In this document: positions 21,640 through 34,343 of the stretch, piece by piece
Position numbering within the stretch: position 1 is the first letter of the stretch
Layout of the letters: every line of letters begins with the position of its first letter
The notes under the pieces: generated by a model
Told to the model about the DNA's origin: nothing
Database searches by the model: none
Seen by the model: only the letters and a program-made list of their open reading frames with translations
Translations under genes and position numbers: made by a program
Assembly: GCA_039090855.1 (NCBI GenBank)
Contig: CM077023.1
Coordinates: forward strand, 78,839,127-78,903,126
DNA length: 64,000 nt
Direction of reading: 5' to 3'
DNA from: Macrothele yani
Lineage: Eukaryota > Arthropoda > Arachnida > Araneae > Macrothelidae

Positions 21640-22937
21640 CCACTTTCTTGCAATCCCTGTGAGAAGAGTTGTTGTCAATGGTGATCAGGACCGTAATATG
21701 GAACAAAGACGCCAGGTTGATCATTTTTTACAGGGTAGAATAATCTGAAGGCTCGAATCACGACAGTCACAGACTGCGGTCTCCAGATCACTGAATGTGC
21801 AGAAAGTGTCATCTGCAGGCTTTGGAAAAGGTTCCAAGACACAGGAGAGGTTAGACACCAACCAGTACAAGGTCGTCCAAGAGTCACAGTCCCTCAGCAG
21901 GACCGGCAACGTGCATTATGTGCACGACGTCATAGAACGATGTCTGCCAGGCAACTCTCTGCACAGCTTGCGACCGCCTCAGGACCAAGAGTTTCAGGAC
22001 AAACTGTTTAGTTTACAGGAGGCTCAGAGCAACTGGTCTCTGTGCCAGACGTCCAGTACTTTGTGTCCCGCTCACCCCTGCGAACAGGAGAGCTCGTTTA
22101 AACTCTAGTCCGGAACATCGAAACGACACCGAATCACTGGAGCAATGTGCTCTTCATTGACGAGTCCAGATTCAGTTTACAGACTGATTCTCTTTGAACT
22201 ACTCTCCGGAAAGAAAGGGAAAACTTGTTACAATCCCAATAATATCATGGAAAGGGACCAATTTGGTGATGGTGGAGTCATGACATGGGCAAACATCATG
22301 TTGAATGGACGCACAGAACTACATCTTCGATAGAAGTACCGTTACTGCTCTGAAGTACAGAGACGCTACTAGAACCTGATGCGAGACTTTTCGGAGGCAC
22401 AGTGGGTCCATAGCTAGTATTCATGGACGATAATGCACTCCGCTACAGGGCTCAGCTGGTGGATGACTTTCTCCAAAGTGAAAATATCCAGCACATGGAG
22501 TGGCTAGCAAGGTTTCCGGATTTGAATCCGATAGAGAATGCATGGGATGCACGAGGGAGGTGAGTTGCATCCCGTCCACCTCCACCAAGGACCATTCCGG
22601 AGCTCCGAACTGCTCTTCATCAGGAATGGAATTTGTTGCCCACAGAGCTCTTGGACAACCTGATAAGCACCATGAGAAGTCGATGCGAGGCTTACGTGGC
22701 TGCAAGGGGTTGTTAGCACATCCCTTATGTGCTCAACACGAAAATCACTGTGTTGTTGATTTTTGTAAATTTGCATTAGTAATACAATAAACTTTGTTTC
22801 ATAACTTGTTTTTGTCTGCTGTTTCACCTGCAATATGTTATTACACAAGCATACCCAGTTTCGGGCTTTTCCGACGATTGGTTCTTGAAAAATTCACAGG
22901 TATATTGATTATGCTTAACCTCTTGGACATGAGTGTA
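21640..22937 (+). pseudogene. Tc1-like transposon inserted in family A copy 2
   Basis: + strand: HTH segment ITECAESVICRLWKRFQDTGEVRHQ (~21,785-21,860), NVLFIDESRFSLQTD (~22,145; first Asp), VFMDDNALRYRAQLVDDFL (~22,420; second Asp) and FPDLNPIENAWDARG (~22,515; Glu). All three DD34E motifs survive but in different frames. The right end CCTCTTGGACATGAGTG precedes TA (22,936-22,937), like the Tc1 at 2.37 kb. The left end is unclear. Confidence 0.78.
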
Positions 22938-23037
22938 TTTATTGCCTACGTTCGGTTTGGGTTTGTTCCACTCTGCGCGGGGGATGCCCATGTCAACTGC
23001 CCACCACCCCTGTCTCTAATGTTTTGTCTACAAGTGT

Positions 23038-25029
23038 GCGGCAGTGGAAAAAAAGTCGAGTAACTGTGTGGTCTGTGCTCTAGTGTCAGCTTACAGATAT
23101 ATAGAATGCCTGACAGTGTAAGAACACAAATGATTTACAGTTTTTTCATAGAAGCGCTCAGTGGAGAAGGAAATTGAATGAAACTGAGGTAGAAATACAG
23201 GAGACAGTAAAATAGCTCTGCTAATGCGGATCCTGAAAAAAAATCGATAGAGTACCATGATACTTTTTGTATATAATTTATGCTAAGCACCTTTCCCATG
23301 CCAAGATCTTTGTGGTTGTGAAATAAAACGAGTGCTTCGAGAGTATACATTTATTTACGTACAACACTTTGCGTTTATTCGCCTCACTCACGACCACACC
23401 GAGCCACAGTCTGGTACATACTAAGTGGAATTAAATCATAACAACAAACAATAAGGTTTACTAATTCCTCACATTGAGCAGTACTTAGGTATAGGTGGAT
23501 TAATGAACGTTATTGTCATAAAACCAATGAAAGAGGATATGTGAGGCATAAAAGTAAATGTTTACTAAACTACGTGTGGGAATAGTAAGTATGTCGACCG
23601 TTCAGTTTTTCAAAAAGAATATTTATTATTATTATTATTATTTATTTTTCAGATTTACACGAACGTAAGGAACGACATTGACACCGATGCAATGAGATGT
23701 AGCTACGAAAATATATCTGCGCATGCGCAAGCGGAAATCTAACCTCAAGTAGAAAGAAATCCTGAATCACAAGTTTGTTAGCGAAGTGGATTGATAACTT
23801 TTGGTCTAAGATATCTACAGGTTACACCCCATCGTGTTATATATAATTTTAAAGCTCTCGTCAATAGCAAGTAACCTCCGGTCGAGAGGAAGCCAAGTTT
23901 CTCTATGGCGCACCGTTTTCATAGCATAAAAAATACATTTATGTAATGGCTTTTACCACATTTACCATCAGGTTCTCGTAATTTACGCAGATTGCCATGA
24001 GATATTGTTACGTTTATGTAAAACGTGATGAAATAATGTTCGACAATAGTTTAGCAAAGTGTATTGTTGAGTAACAAGGAAATTAACTATTGTTGCGTCA
24101 CGTCATGATACAACACGCGGCACGAGCAGATTCCAATAATGGTTTTGACAACGAAGTGCCATTACCCATTTTCGTTACACCGAAATTTTTTACTTGGGAT
24201 TTACTTTACTACTGCTGTGAAAGATGCATAGCATAAAAAAACAACTCTGGTCTGTGGAGGGGTTTTCAACTCTTATAACCTTATTCTGGTTGTACCGGTG
24301 GTCATAGATCAGTCTCAACTAATGACAAACGTAGTTAACTTTAAACTCAACAACTTTATAACGTTTAAACAAAATAACTATTGTGGTAACGATATTATAT
24401 TATCGCATCGACAACTCTGATAGCTCGCAGATCACTGGCACTTTATATACGTGTTCAGCTATATTGTCCTGTTTTTAACCAAGTCTGCTTGACTTGACTA
24501 ACTGCCATTGTGTTCAGTGAAATAAACTCTTGGGAGTTCCGAAGTGCCGTTCGGTGTAGAAAGCGTAATAAGGGGACATTAGAATTTGCGTAAGAGAAAG
24601 TAAGCAAAAACGGAAGGTTAAAGAGGTAGTATACGTCACAAGTCGCTCGTGGTAGTCGTAAACCCCTAATAAAATAAAATAGCACACACACAATTAGCTA
24701 AGCTGCTGTTATCTGGAGATATTACACACAATTACGTCTAAATAGTATTTATTACCTTCGAATTCCACAGGAATGGTTTAAATAGAAAAGAATCTGATTA
24801 GAACCTAAATCCGTAATGTAAGCCTTTGCCTTAGTTATTAAGATTACATATACGTTCTCGAATTTGAGCGTAAGGAATTTTTATTACAAAACCGTTTCAA
24901 TCACAGCAATATCTCAAATATCATGAGAAAGACATGAATCGTGCTTAGGCGAAAAGCATATTTATACAGAACACAAATGGTGAACAAAAAATCACAATTA
25001 CACTTCCAGATTGCGAATTAAAATTTTCA
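23038..25029. other. Long stretch with no gene or repeat recognised
   Basis: About 2 kb, AT-rich, with an (ATT)n run near 23,625. No protein family, SINE head or TIR found. Confidence 0.5.
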
Positions 25030-25330
25030 TTCGGTAATTAACACTTTAAACGGCCGATGTGCCTGAACCAGATGGTGCTCAAAGTTTTCTGCACTGTCCA
25101 ACGAGAAGTGTCCATGTAGCGACCCATTTTTACGAAAGATGAAAACAAAAATTTCCATACCATCACTCTCCGTCCACCAAACTTTATGGTCCGAACGAAG
25201 CAGTTCGAAAAGCGTCTTTCTCTTCGCATTCGCCATACACAGGGACGACTGTCAGACTGGTAGACTGCCGTACCCTGAGTCACAGTCCAAAACACAGTTT
25301 TCCATTGGTATTTGAATGATGCTCGAACCA
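25030..25330 (-). pseudogene. Tc1-like transposase fragment
   Basis: Minus strand: YQSDSRPCVWRMRRERRF...TIKFGGRRVMVWKF, resembling the VWRR...TVKFGGGSVMVWG core of Tc1 transposases. Only this middle piece is present. Confidence 0.6.
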
Positions 25331-25399
25331 GTTTGCATGTGACTTAACAACCTGCTTTGTACCCCGGAAAAAATATGATATGGCAGTGGACATCCACAT

Positions 25400-26100
25400 C
25401 GTGTCCCCTTGTTGACTGTAAGGCACCGAAATATCAGGCTGCAGTTTTCAAAGGCTTATCGCAACTGGAGACAGAGGACTGGACACACATCATCTGGTCT
25501 GACTAATAAAGGTTGCAACTCACTTAAGCAGATGGGAGGTGCGTATGTGACGTAAACCACACGAAGCGATGAACCCAGCTTGCCGGTTTAGGGTCATACA
25601 GGCAGGTGGAGGCGGTGTAACCGTTTGGAACGCATTTATATGGGCTTTCTTGGGGACTTGTACTCGTTGAAATTTCCGTCACCGACACAAGTCATGTGAA
25701 TATCCTCGTCCACCATCTCCACTCATTCTCTTTCAGCACCATTACGCCATATTTCAACAGGACAACGCCTCACAGCATATTTCCCGAGTGGCGACCAATT
25801 AGCTCCAAGAACATTCAAATGAGTTTACCACACTCGAATGGTCCCCTCCCGATCGCCGGATCTCAACCCCATTGGGAATTTGTGGAATGAATTGGAAAGA
25901 TCTATTCGAGCCCGTCAACCTCCACCGGCAACTGTGGATGCTCTACGGCAGACGATCCTCGCTTCTTGGGCGGCAATAACACCTCACTGAGTCTTTACCA
26001 AGACGTCTGGCTGCTATTGTGAAAGCAAAAGGGGGATCAACGCGTTGTTAAGTAGGTGTGTATACATAATTGGCCCATTCAGCTTATGTATAATCCCTCC
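25400..26100 (+). pseudogene. Tc1-like transposase 3' remnant
   Basis: + strand: DWTHIIWSD (~25,480; first motif), HHYAIFQQDNASQHISRVATN (~25,735; second Asp), NPIGNLWNELERSIRARQPPP (~25,868; Glu changed to Gly) and AAIVKAKGGSTRC near the end. The N-terminal HTH is absent. It lies in opposite orientation to the fragment at 25,030-25,330. Confidence 0.75.
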
Positions 26101-26375
26101 TGATAATAAATTACGACAATGGCAAAGCTAAGGACTTGCAAATAAATCTTCAGTAATTTTAGAGACAGAGTTTTTTTAAGTGAATGATGCTATGAATCCT
26201 CGAAGGAAGCGGGGTTTTTTTGTTTGTTTTATCGACGGTTTTTCCCAAAGTCCTGATAGTGAACATTGCGTTAATGGTGATTTATCACTTCAAATTTCAA
26301 TCATTTTCTGTCTCGATCATTTGCTTTGAGAAATTTCAACATAGTTTCAAACACATCAACATGCAGAGATAAGCA

Positions 26376-26556
26376 GTTGATGTGGGCTATAAGCAGTCGC
26401 CCGTCCCTAATTAGGGTCACTGGTTCCAGGGAAGGGAGAGAGCCAGTGCCGTAAGACAAACACAACATACATGCCTCACAGGGATTCGAACCCGGACCCC
26501 GTTCGGACGAATGATCAGAGGCCATCGCTTAGACCACTGCGGCACGGGGACAGCCA
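26376..26556 (-). mobile_element. SINE-A lacking its 3' tail
   Basis: Minus strand head CCCCGTGCCGCAGTGGTCTAAGC, box B GGGTTCGAATCCC, and body to the sequence complementary to GGGCTATAAGCAGTCGCCC. The usual 3' CGTTAAACCTCC end is missing. Confidence 0.8.
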
Positions 26557-27767
26557 TTTGATCTTCTTTACAGTTTTTAGTTAAACTTCGAATATAGACA
26601 TGAGCACGATTTCCTCTCATTTACTGGTCGATTCATTCCAATAAATGACAAAATCACCAATGAAAAAAATTCGTTTTGCAGATCTTAAGTTTCATTTTCT
26701 TTTGGGTAAATCATCATTTAGGTTCCCTTTTTTGTGAAACTAGACAAGGAAAATTTTAAATACCTTTTTAAATTTTGATCCAAGCAAAAATATTGTTCAC
26801 ATTCGGAATGTAAAGTTTCACAAGAGTTTTTCCGGAGGCATGATATTTTACCTTTTCGGGTAAGGCAGGATATTTTAAATTATCTTTGATGTTCATCGCT
26901 GAATTTACCTTCCTTTTCGAGTTTCTTAAATTCTGTTACTTTTTATTCATATTTTCATTCTGAACGGCACGCTGGAGTCTTCAAGTTTCTGCATAGTTTT
27001 CGGCAACGGCTGACAGAAAGTCACATTATAAATGAAAAGTCACATCATGTGTGAAAGAGGTGTATGTGCCGGTGATACGAGATTTGCTTCGAGTTAAACC
27101 GCATGTGTTATTTTCCGTGGTAGTTATTACGAGTGTCCCCTATTATGCTAATGCTATATTATAGTAATGTGTCAAAAAGTCTGTTCTTCAGTTTGATAAT
27201 ATGTCCGAGTCCATGAGAGCAAATTCCGCTCCAAGTGTCTTGTGAAACATACCAAGAATAAAAGTTTTGTCAACAAATACTTAGTAAATACTTTTCTTGG
27301 CTTCGTACCTTGTGACAATTAGGTAGTTTCCGTGGTGATAGCTTTGATGTTTTAGTGACTGTCATTTTGGATACAAGAGATAAGTAACAATTAGGTAAAA
27401 CATTTTTTTACAATGCATTCAGTGGCCTTGCGAATTCTTCATGAAATGTTGGCGTACTTTACATTTCGATGTATTTTAGAGCGCTCGTTTTACAGAACTA
27501 AAAAACTTCGCCGGTTTCTAAAACAATATTTCCGGAGTTTAATTCTAATAAGATTCACATTTTTTTTTTAATCTTTATGGGTTCGTACGTTGTGAAGTTT
27601 CCTTTTCTTTTCGCTGTCTTCAGGTTCCCTGAAAAAAAAAAAATAGTTTTGTATTTTTTTTTCATCTGATAAGTTTTACCAGCTAGTACAGAACATAAAA
27701 AAATCAGTTCAGTAAAATAAAATTTGCTTGCACATTCGCATTTAATTCCATATATATGTATTAATAC
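26557..27767. other. No gene recognised
   Basis: AT-rich, no family features. Confidence 0.45.
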
Positions 27768-28720
27768 GAAAATACAACACACATAAAAATTGGAAAGGGA
27801 GTGAGACAAGGTGACACCATATCTCCGAAGCTCTTTAATGCCACATTGGAAAATGTCCTTCAATCACTGAACTGGGAAAACAAAGGGATAAAGATTAATG
27901 GAGATTATCTAACCCACCTTCGTTTTGCTGATGACGTAGTCATTTTTGCAACTACCCCATCAGAGCTGCAGAGTATGATCCAGAAACTTGCTGACAAGAG
28001 TAAAGAAGTGGGATTAAAAATGAACTTTCAGAAGACAAAAGTGATGTTCAATGCTTTTACAAGAAATGAAGATTTAACGATTGATGGAGAAAAGCTGGAG
28101 ATAACAGACACGTACGTTTATCTTGGACAGCAGATATCAAGTGAGGGTCACATTGATGAAGAAATTAATCAGCGTACAAAACTTGCCTGGAGAGCTTTTG
28201 GAAGAAACAGCGTAATTTACAAGAGCAATATGCCATTATGTTTTAAAAGAAAAGTGTTTGATCAATGCATCCTTCCAGTGCTTACGTATGGTGCAGAGAC
28301 GTGGACCTTAACTAAAAGAGACATACAAAGACTGCAGACAACTCAACGAAGCATGGAGAGGTGCATGCTTGGTGTAACCAGGAGAGATGAGAAGAGGAAC
28401 TCGTGGATCCGAAAAATGACAGGAGTGGAAGATATCATGATCAGAGTTAAATCCCTGAAATGGCACTGGGATGGACATACTGCCAGAAGGACAGACCATC
28501 GATGGACAGCCAAAATTTTAGATTGGATTCCAAGGGACAGGAAAAGACCCAGAAGAAGACCACATGGGAGATGGGTGGATGAAATTCGAAAGTATGCGGT
28601 AGTGACATGGAGGAGACTGGCACAAGACAGACCGTTGTGGAGGAAACTTGGGGAGACCTTCGTCCAGCAGTGGATTGACAATGGTTGACAATGATGATAT
28701 GTATTCAGTGGAATCTCTGT
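27768..28720 (+). mobile_element. RTE/BovB-type LINE, 5'-truncated copy 1
   Basis: Begins within the reverse transcriptase at the sequence also found at 32,437 and runs to the family 3' end (GTTGACAATGATGA). The frame at 27,801-28,688 (295 aa) is uninterrupted: motif RQGDTISPKLFNATLENVL, the catalytic box LRFADDVVIFA, then VYLGQQISSEGHIDEEINQR, ILPVLTYGAETWTL and GHTARRTDHRWTAKILDWIPR, typical of the RTE clade. Missing are the endonuclease and the N-terminal reverse transcriptase motifs, as usual for truncated LINE insertions. The youngest-looking LINE piece in the window. Confidence 0.9.
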
Positions 28721-29565
28721 TATACGTTTCTCATTTGTACATTTTTCACTTGTAATGTTCGCGTATATACAGTATAACTTACTGAACACTACATACAATC
28801 AGTTCTTAAATACTTCACCTGATGTGGAACAGGAATCACTCGAATTAAAGTCCAAAGAAATAGTCACTTACAGATATTTTCCTTTATTCTGTCAAAAGCT
28901 CATTAATACGGTTCATGCAGAAGGTTACTATTCGAACAAGCTTAAATTAATCGCACTGGTATTAACACTTCAGATATAATTAAGCGGAACACTTTTAAAA
29001 CCAAACGCTAAATAGGCCTATATATAACAACTCAACACGGCCTTCAAATAGACACAACTTCAAGTAAGCAACGCCGCTTTCACTATTACAGTATAACATC
29101 GTACCACCATCTAAACACTTTCGGATGCTGCTTAAACATTATTATATCTTCTAGCTCTTATCGGTCACATGCATACGTCATACTCTCTGACCTCAGAAGT
29201 ATTGCCAACCTCATTCTGCGAGAGAGAAGATATAACGCTAAGTTTGAAAAACGCTAAAAGAGAATGAATTCAAATTTACATAGAGAAAGTAACTAAAAAA
29301 TGAAAGTTAAATTAGAGTTTACGTCACACACTTTTACACGCAATTCTGCTTTAGTCCCGATATTTCACGGTAGTTTCTGCCGATTTTTAAACTCTGTTAT
29401 AAGTGACTCATTTATACGCTTTTTGCGATGATACGTTAAAATTTGAATTTCAGATTATCAAAGATACACGGTTCTTCGACTCTTTTATATGTAATTCCGT
29501 ATGTTACAACTTTAAGAGGATTGAGACAGCGTTTTTGTGTTCCTTTTTAGTGCAGCCGAAGTTAA
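28721..29565. other. No gene recognised
   Basis: AT-rich sequence without family features. Confidence 0.45.
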
Positions 29566-29787
29566 GCTGCCCGGTGGCGCAGTGGTCTAAGCAATGGCCT
29601 CTGATCATTCGTTCGTAAGGGGTCCGGGATCGAATCCCGGTGAGGCATGGATGTTGTGTTTGTCTTACGGCACTAGCTCTCTCCCTTCCCTGGAGCCAGA
29701 GACCCTAAATTAGGGACGGGCGACTGCTTACAGCCCATTGAGTTGCTCAAGGTAGTCGTTAAACGTGAAATAAAAAAATAAAAAACG
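29566..29787 (+). mobile_element. SINE-A
   Basis: GCTGCCCGGTGGCGCAGTGG head, box B GGATCGAATCCCGG, body GCATGGATGTTGTGTTTGTC, CTAAATTAGGGACGGGCGAC, and end GGTAGTCGTTAAACGTG plus an A-rich tail. Confidence 0.85.
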
Positions 29788-30059
29788 ATCCTATCAGAGA
29801 AGCGTATGCTGTTTACTTTCCGTTTGAATGAAAAATTGGTTTCGCATTTCATAACTCACACATATACGCGATGTTTAAAAATTGATAAATCTCTGGGACG
29901 TAACTTTGTGTCTCTACTAGTTCGTAGCGTAGTACAATAGAATTCTAAATGTATAATCAATATTCAACATTCTGGTTTCAAATGAATGCACTCGGGATCT
30001 CCAGTAAAAAAAAAAAAAAAAGCTGTTAATTCATGAGTTCCATGCTCATATTTTTAGTT

Positions 30060-31120
30060 GTGAGGATTTGTGGATAACGTAATCAATTTTGCAACTACCC
30101 TTTCAGAGCTGCAGAGTACGATCCAGGAACTTGTTGAGAAGTGGGATTAAAAATGAACTTTCAGAAGACAAAACTGATGTACAATGCTTTTATAAGAAAA
30201 GAAGATTTTGCGATTGATGGTAAAAATCTCGAGGTAACCGATACCTACATTTACTTTGGACAACAGATATCAAGGGTCACATTGATGTAGAAATTAATCG
30301 GCGTATAAAACTTGGTTGGTGAGCTTTTGGAAGAAACAGTATAATTTTCAAGAGCAATATGCCATTATGTCTTAAAGGAAAAGTATTTATAATCAGCGCA
30401 TCCTTCCAGTTCTTACATATGGAGCAGAGATACGGACCTTAACTAAAAAAGACACACGAAGGCTACAGGCAACGGAAAGGAACCTGGAGAGATGCATGCT
30501 GGGTGTAACCAGGAAAAATAAGAAGAGGAACTCGTGGATGAGAAGAGTGGAAGTCATAAAAAATGATTATCATATGTAGAGGATTTTAGGAAGGGAGTGT
30601 CTGACCCCATGTCTGAAACAACCCATAGAAATAGGAAGCTAGGAGATTTGGGCTAGATTGCCCGACAGGAAAGTCACACGGAAGCGAGGTAGAAGACACC
30701 CTTATTTACTACCGGGGGACGAGTACCCGGGGTCCGACGGCTTAACGTGCCCCTCCGACGCACGGCGGATATTTTGTGGATCGAGCGTTCGTACCTGCCT
30801 GGGATCGAACCTGAGGTCCTTTCTGTGGCAGTCACGAACGTTGCCCACTAAGCCATCCCCGGCCCATCATGATCAAAGTAAAATCCCTGAAATGGCAATG
30901 GGCTGGACATTTTGCCAGAAGAACAGACCACCGATGGACAGCCGAAATTTTAGACTGGATTCCAAAGGACAGCAAAACATTCAAAAGAAGTCCACGTGGC
31001 AGATGCGTGGATGAAATTCGAAAGCATGCAGGAGTAACATGGAGACGACCGGCTCAAGACAGACAGTTGTGGAAGAAACTTGGGGAGACTTTCATCCAGT
31101 AGTAGACTGATAATGGTTGA
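30060..31120 (+). pseudogene. RTE-type LINE copy 3, interrupted by SINE-B
   Basis: + strand carries the 3' third of the LINE with stops and frameshifts: KMNFQKTKLMYNAF (~30,150), ILPVLTYGAEI (~30,400), then after the SINE RVKSLKWQWAGHFARRTDHRWTAEILDWIPKDSK and GRCVDEIRKHAGVTWRRPAQD. The 3' end (GATAATGGTTGACAATATTGATGAT) is joined directly to LINE copy 2. Confidence 0.82.
30558..30865 (-). mobile_element. SINE-B inserted in LINE copy 3
   Basis: Minus strand: head GGCCGGGGATGGCTTAGTGG, GGTTCGATCCCAGGCAGGTA, body with GGCACGTTAAGCCGTCGGAC and AAGGGTGTCTTCTACC, tail CTACATATGATAATC. It splits the LINE between GAGTGGAAGTCAT and CATGATCAAAG, which are contiguous in copy 1. Confidence 0.82.
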
Positions 31121-33385
31121 CAATATTGATGATATATATAAATATGAAATTGATTTTATTATGTGTAACAAAAAATTCGTCATAGAAGACTGCAGTGTGC
31201 TAAACAAGTTCAACACAGGCAGTGACCATAGATTGGTGAGATGTAAGATGCACCTCAACACTAAACTCGAACGGAGCAAGCTCATAAGACAAACAAAATG
31301 TATTGACATAACCAACCTTAAAAAACACCATAATACCTTCAAATTGGAACTGAAGAACAGATTCTCTGCTTTAGAAGGCCTAACATTGGAAGAAGTGGAT
31401 ATTTCTGAAGTTAACAGAAAAGTAACCAAAGCTCTTATGGAAACAGCAACAAAATTAGCTGGGTCTAAGAACAAATTGCATGTGAACAAATTATCAGGAA
31501 AAACCAAAATGTTGATGCAAAAAAGAAGAGAGATGAGGACAACTAAAGAAGATGTGACTTCCAAAGGGGAATATATAGAGCTATGCAAGACAGTACGAAA
31601 AAGTATCACTGAAGACGTAAGGAAATTCAACTGTGAACTAGTAAGGAAAGCAATTGAAAACAACCAAAGCCTAAAGATAGCAAAGGGACATCTCAGTAAG
31701 GAAAAAAAACAGATTATGGCACTGAGAAAAGAAGATGGTTCTGTAACAAGAAATAGAGGCGAAATTTTGACAAGAGTGAAAGATTTCTACTCCAAATTAT
31801 ATGAAAGGGATGATACATGTACTCCAGACATCATGAAAGATACCAGTACCAGAGTTCTTCCAGTCCTCCCAGCAGAAGTTGCACATGCAATCAAGAACAT
31901 GAAGCGGGGAAAAGCTCCAGGAGAAGATGGAATTACTGTAGACATCATACAAGAAGCAAGTGGAGAAATCGAAACAGTACTCGCCCAAATTTTCACTCGA
32001 TGCCTTAATGAAGGGAAAATTCCTGAGGATTGGAACAACGCTACAATGATCTTGCTACATAAAAAAGGTGACATTGAGGATCTCAGGAACTACAGACCTA
32101 TCAGCCTCCTATCAGTGGTTTATAAAATCTTCACTAAAGTTCTTTCACACCGCTTGAAGGTGACACTGGACATGGCTCAACCGAGAGAACAAGCTGGATT
32201 CAGGAGTGGCTACAGCACAATAGATCATATCCACGTACTGAGAGAACTAATTGAAAGAGCGAGGAAATATGAACTTCCATTGTGTATGGCTTTTATCGAT
32301 TATGAAAAAGCCTTTGATTCGGTGAAACCATCAGCAGTTGCAATGGCTCTGAAATCCTGCGGTATTGAAGATGCATACATTAATATTATTAATAACATCT
32401 ATGAAAATGCAAGTGCAAAGATTCGGCTGTTTGAAAATACAACACACATAAAAATTGGAAAGGGAGTGAGACAAGGTGACACCATATCTCCGAAGCTCTT
32501 TAATGCCACATTGGAAAATGTCTTTCAATCACTGAACTGGGGGAAAAAAAGGGATAAAGATTAATGGAGATTATCTAACCCACCTTCGTTTTGCTGATGA
32601 CATAGTCATTTTTGCAACTACCCCATCAGAGCTACAGAGTATGATCCAGGAACTTGCTGACAAGAGTAAAGAAGCGGGATTAAAAATGAACTTTCAGAAG
32701 ACAAAAGTGATGTTCAATGCTTTTACAAGAAATGAAGATTTATCGATTGATGGAGAAAAGCTGGAGATAACAGACACATACGTTTATCTTGGACAGCAGA
32801 TATCAAGTGAGGGTCACATTGGTGAAGAAATTAATCGGCGTACAAAACTTGCCTGGAGAGCTTTTGGAAGAAACAGCATAATTTTCAAGAGCAATATGCC
32901 ATTATGTCTTAAAAGAAAAGTGTTTGATCAATGCATCCTTCCAGTGCTTACGTATGGTGCAGAGACGTGGACCTTAGCTAAAAGAGACATACAAAGGCTG
33001 CAGACAACTCAAAGCAGCATGGAGAGGTGCATGCTTGGTGTAACCAGGAGAGATAAGAAGAGGAACACGTGGATCCGAAAAATGACAAGAGTGGAAGACA
33101 TCATGATCAGAGTTAAATCCCTGAAATGGCAAATGGGCTGGACATACTGCCAGAAGGACAGACCACAGATGGACAGCCGAAATTTTAGATTGGATTCCAA
33201 GGGACAGGAAAAGACCCAGAAGAAGACCACATGGAAGATGGGTGGATGAAATTCGAAAGTATGCGGGAGTGACATGGAGGAGACTGGCACAAGACAGACC
33301 GTTGTGGAGGAAACTTGGGGAGACCTTCGTCCAGCAGTGGATTGATAATGGTTGACAATGATGATGATGATGATATATATATATG
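31121..33385 (+). mobile_element. RTE/BovB-type LINE copy 2, longest in window
   Basis: The frame to 32,564 starts in the endonuclease C-terminus (YEIDFIM, FNTGSDHRLVRCK). It has a ~200-residue linker, then reverse transcriptase motifs: NNATMILLHKKGD, LRNYRPISLLSVVYKIFTK, AFIDYEKAFDSV (catalytic Asp) and RQGDTISPKLFNATLENVF. A one-base length change in an A-run near 32,545 shifts the frame before FADDIVIFATT (~32,593). The frame at 32,641-33,249 continues through LKMNFQKTK and ILPVLTYGAETWTL. A second frameshift near 33,130 precedes the shared C-terminal end. It ends GTTGACAATGATGA plus (TGA)n. Most of the endonuclease is missing. Confidence 0.9.
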
Positions 33386-34258
33386 TTTTTTTTCGGTGCT
33401 CACTGATCGTGTTGTATTGCATTTTATACAGTATTTTTTCACTGAAGTGTAAATGTTTACTTCAAATATGCTGTGTGAAAACTTCGAAATGGAAAACACT
33501 TCTAGTGAATAGCAGTGTCAATACAGATTTCAGTATTAACGAAAACATCATTTAGAACAAAGAACTAGCATGTTCTCATCATATCTACAGTGCATACATG
33601 CCATACTCCTATTGAGTATTGTACATTGTCGTAAAAAATACCGATTTTCCTCAACAGAAACAGAGAAATAACTGCAATTTCTTTTTCTTCCTTTGTTCGA
33701 AAAACATTTCCCCTTTGTGTGCGTTTTTAAAGACTGCACACTTCAAATCTAAGGAAGTTCTCGTGAGAATCTTGTATCAGCGGTTGAGAACCATTTTGGT
33801 AAATTCATTTGGATGTTATCATAACTAGTGAAAGCATTTTAATTCGAAAACTGTCGATGTTTTAATCTCAGTTTATATAAGAAATACACGAGAGTTTGCA
33901 CATTGCACGAGAGTTTTGCTGATTCCAAACTTTTTGAAAAGACCTAAACTGACTACTTAGCTCAAGAATTCCTCTTCTGCCACAGCTCTGTGCTTAGTTC
34001 AATATAACATCAAAAAAATGATTTGCAACAATCGTTCGACTGATGTTTTGCAAATAAATAAATTCTTTTTGTATCGGTAAAAGTATTTAAGAAAATTTGA
34101 ATTCGTTTTTTTTAACCCTCACGTTATCAGGATGATTATGCAAAAAGAGTGTGATCGTAAGACGCAATTTAATTCTATGTCATGTACGACCAAATAAATC
34201 GAAATTCATTATTCTAGAACACGAAGAAAAGTACGCATGAATATTGCAGAGAATGTTA
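33386..34258. other. No gene recognised
   Basis: AT-rich, no family features. Confidence 0.45.
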
Positions 34259-34343
34259 TAAGAAGTGGGGAGGCGTAATGCCTCCCCACTTCTTAAATAG
34301 ATCCTGGTAACACTACTCTTCGATAGTGTTACCAGGATCTATT
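34259..34343. repeat. Two back-to-back perfect hairpins
   Basis: Hairpin 1: TAAGAAGTGGGGAGGC (34,259-34,274), loop GTAAT, complement to 34,295. Hairpin 2: AATAGATCCTGGTAACACTA (34,296-34,315), loop CTCTTCGA, complement to 34,343. Stems of 16 and 20 bp without mismatch, with zero spacing between them. Hairpin 1 is GC-rich in an AT-rich setting. Function unknown; TIR-like flanks were not found. Confidence 0.92.

Larger units (their letters stand above)
20227..23037 (-). pseudogene. Tc1-like transposon, family A, copy 2 (split)
   Basis: Left end CGCTCAATGAAAAAAACATTAGAGATA matches the family A terminus; the matching right end complement (ACAAAACATTAGAGACAGG) lies at 23,009-23,028. Minus strand: ESRCKLYQADGIVRVWLRQHEAIAPSCQ (from ~20,830), GDGGSVVVCGAFSWDTLG, LFQQNNAPPYRAATTHAWL (second Asp changed to Asn). 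The 5' part is separated from the body by inserted sequence between about 21,345 and 22,937, including a palindromic MITE and another Tc1. Confidence 0.75.

Noticed and set aside
27801..28688. A host gene encoding 295 residues
   Set aside because: It is the 3' part of an RTE LINE reverse transcriptase, repeated twice more within 5 kb.
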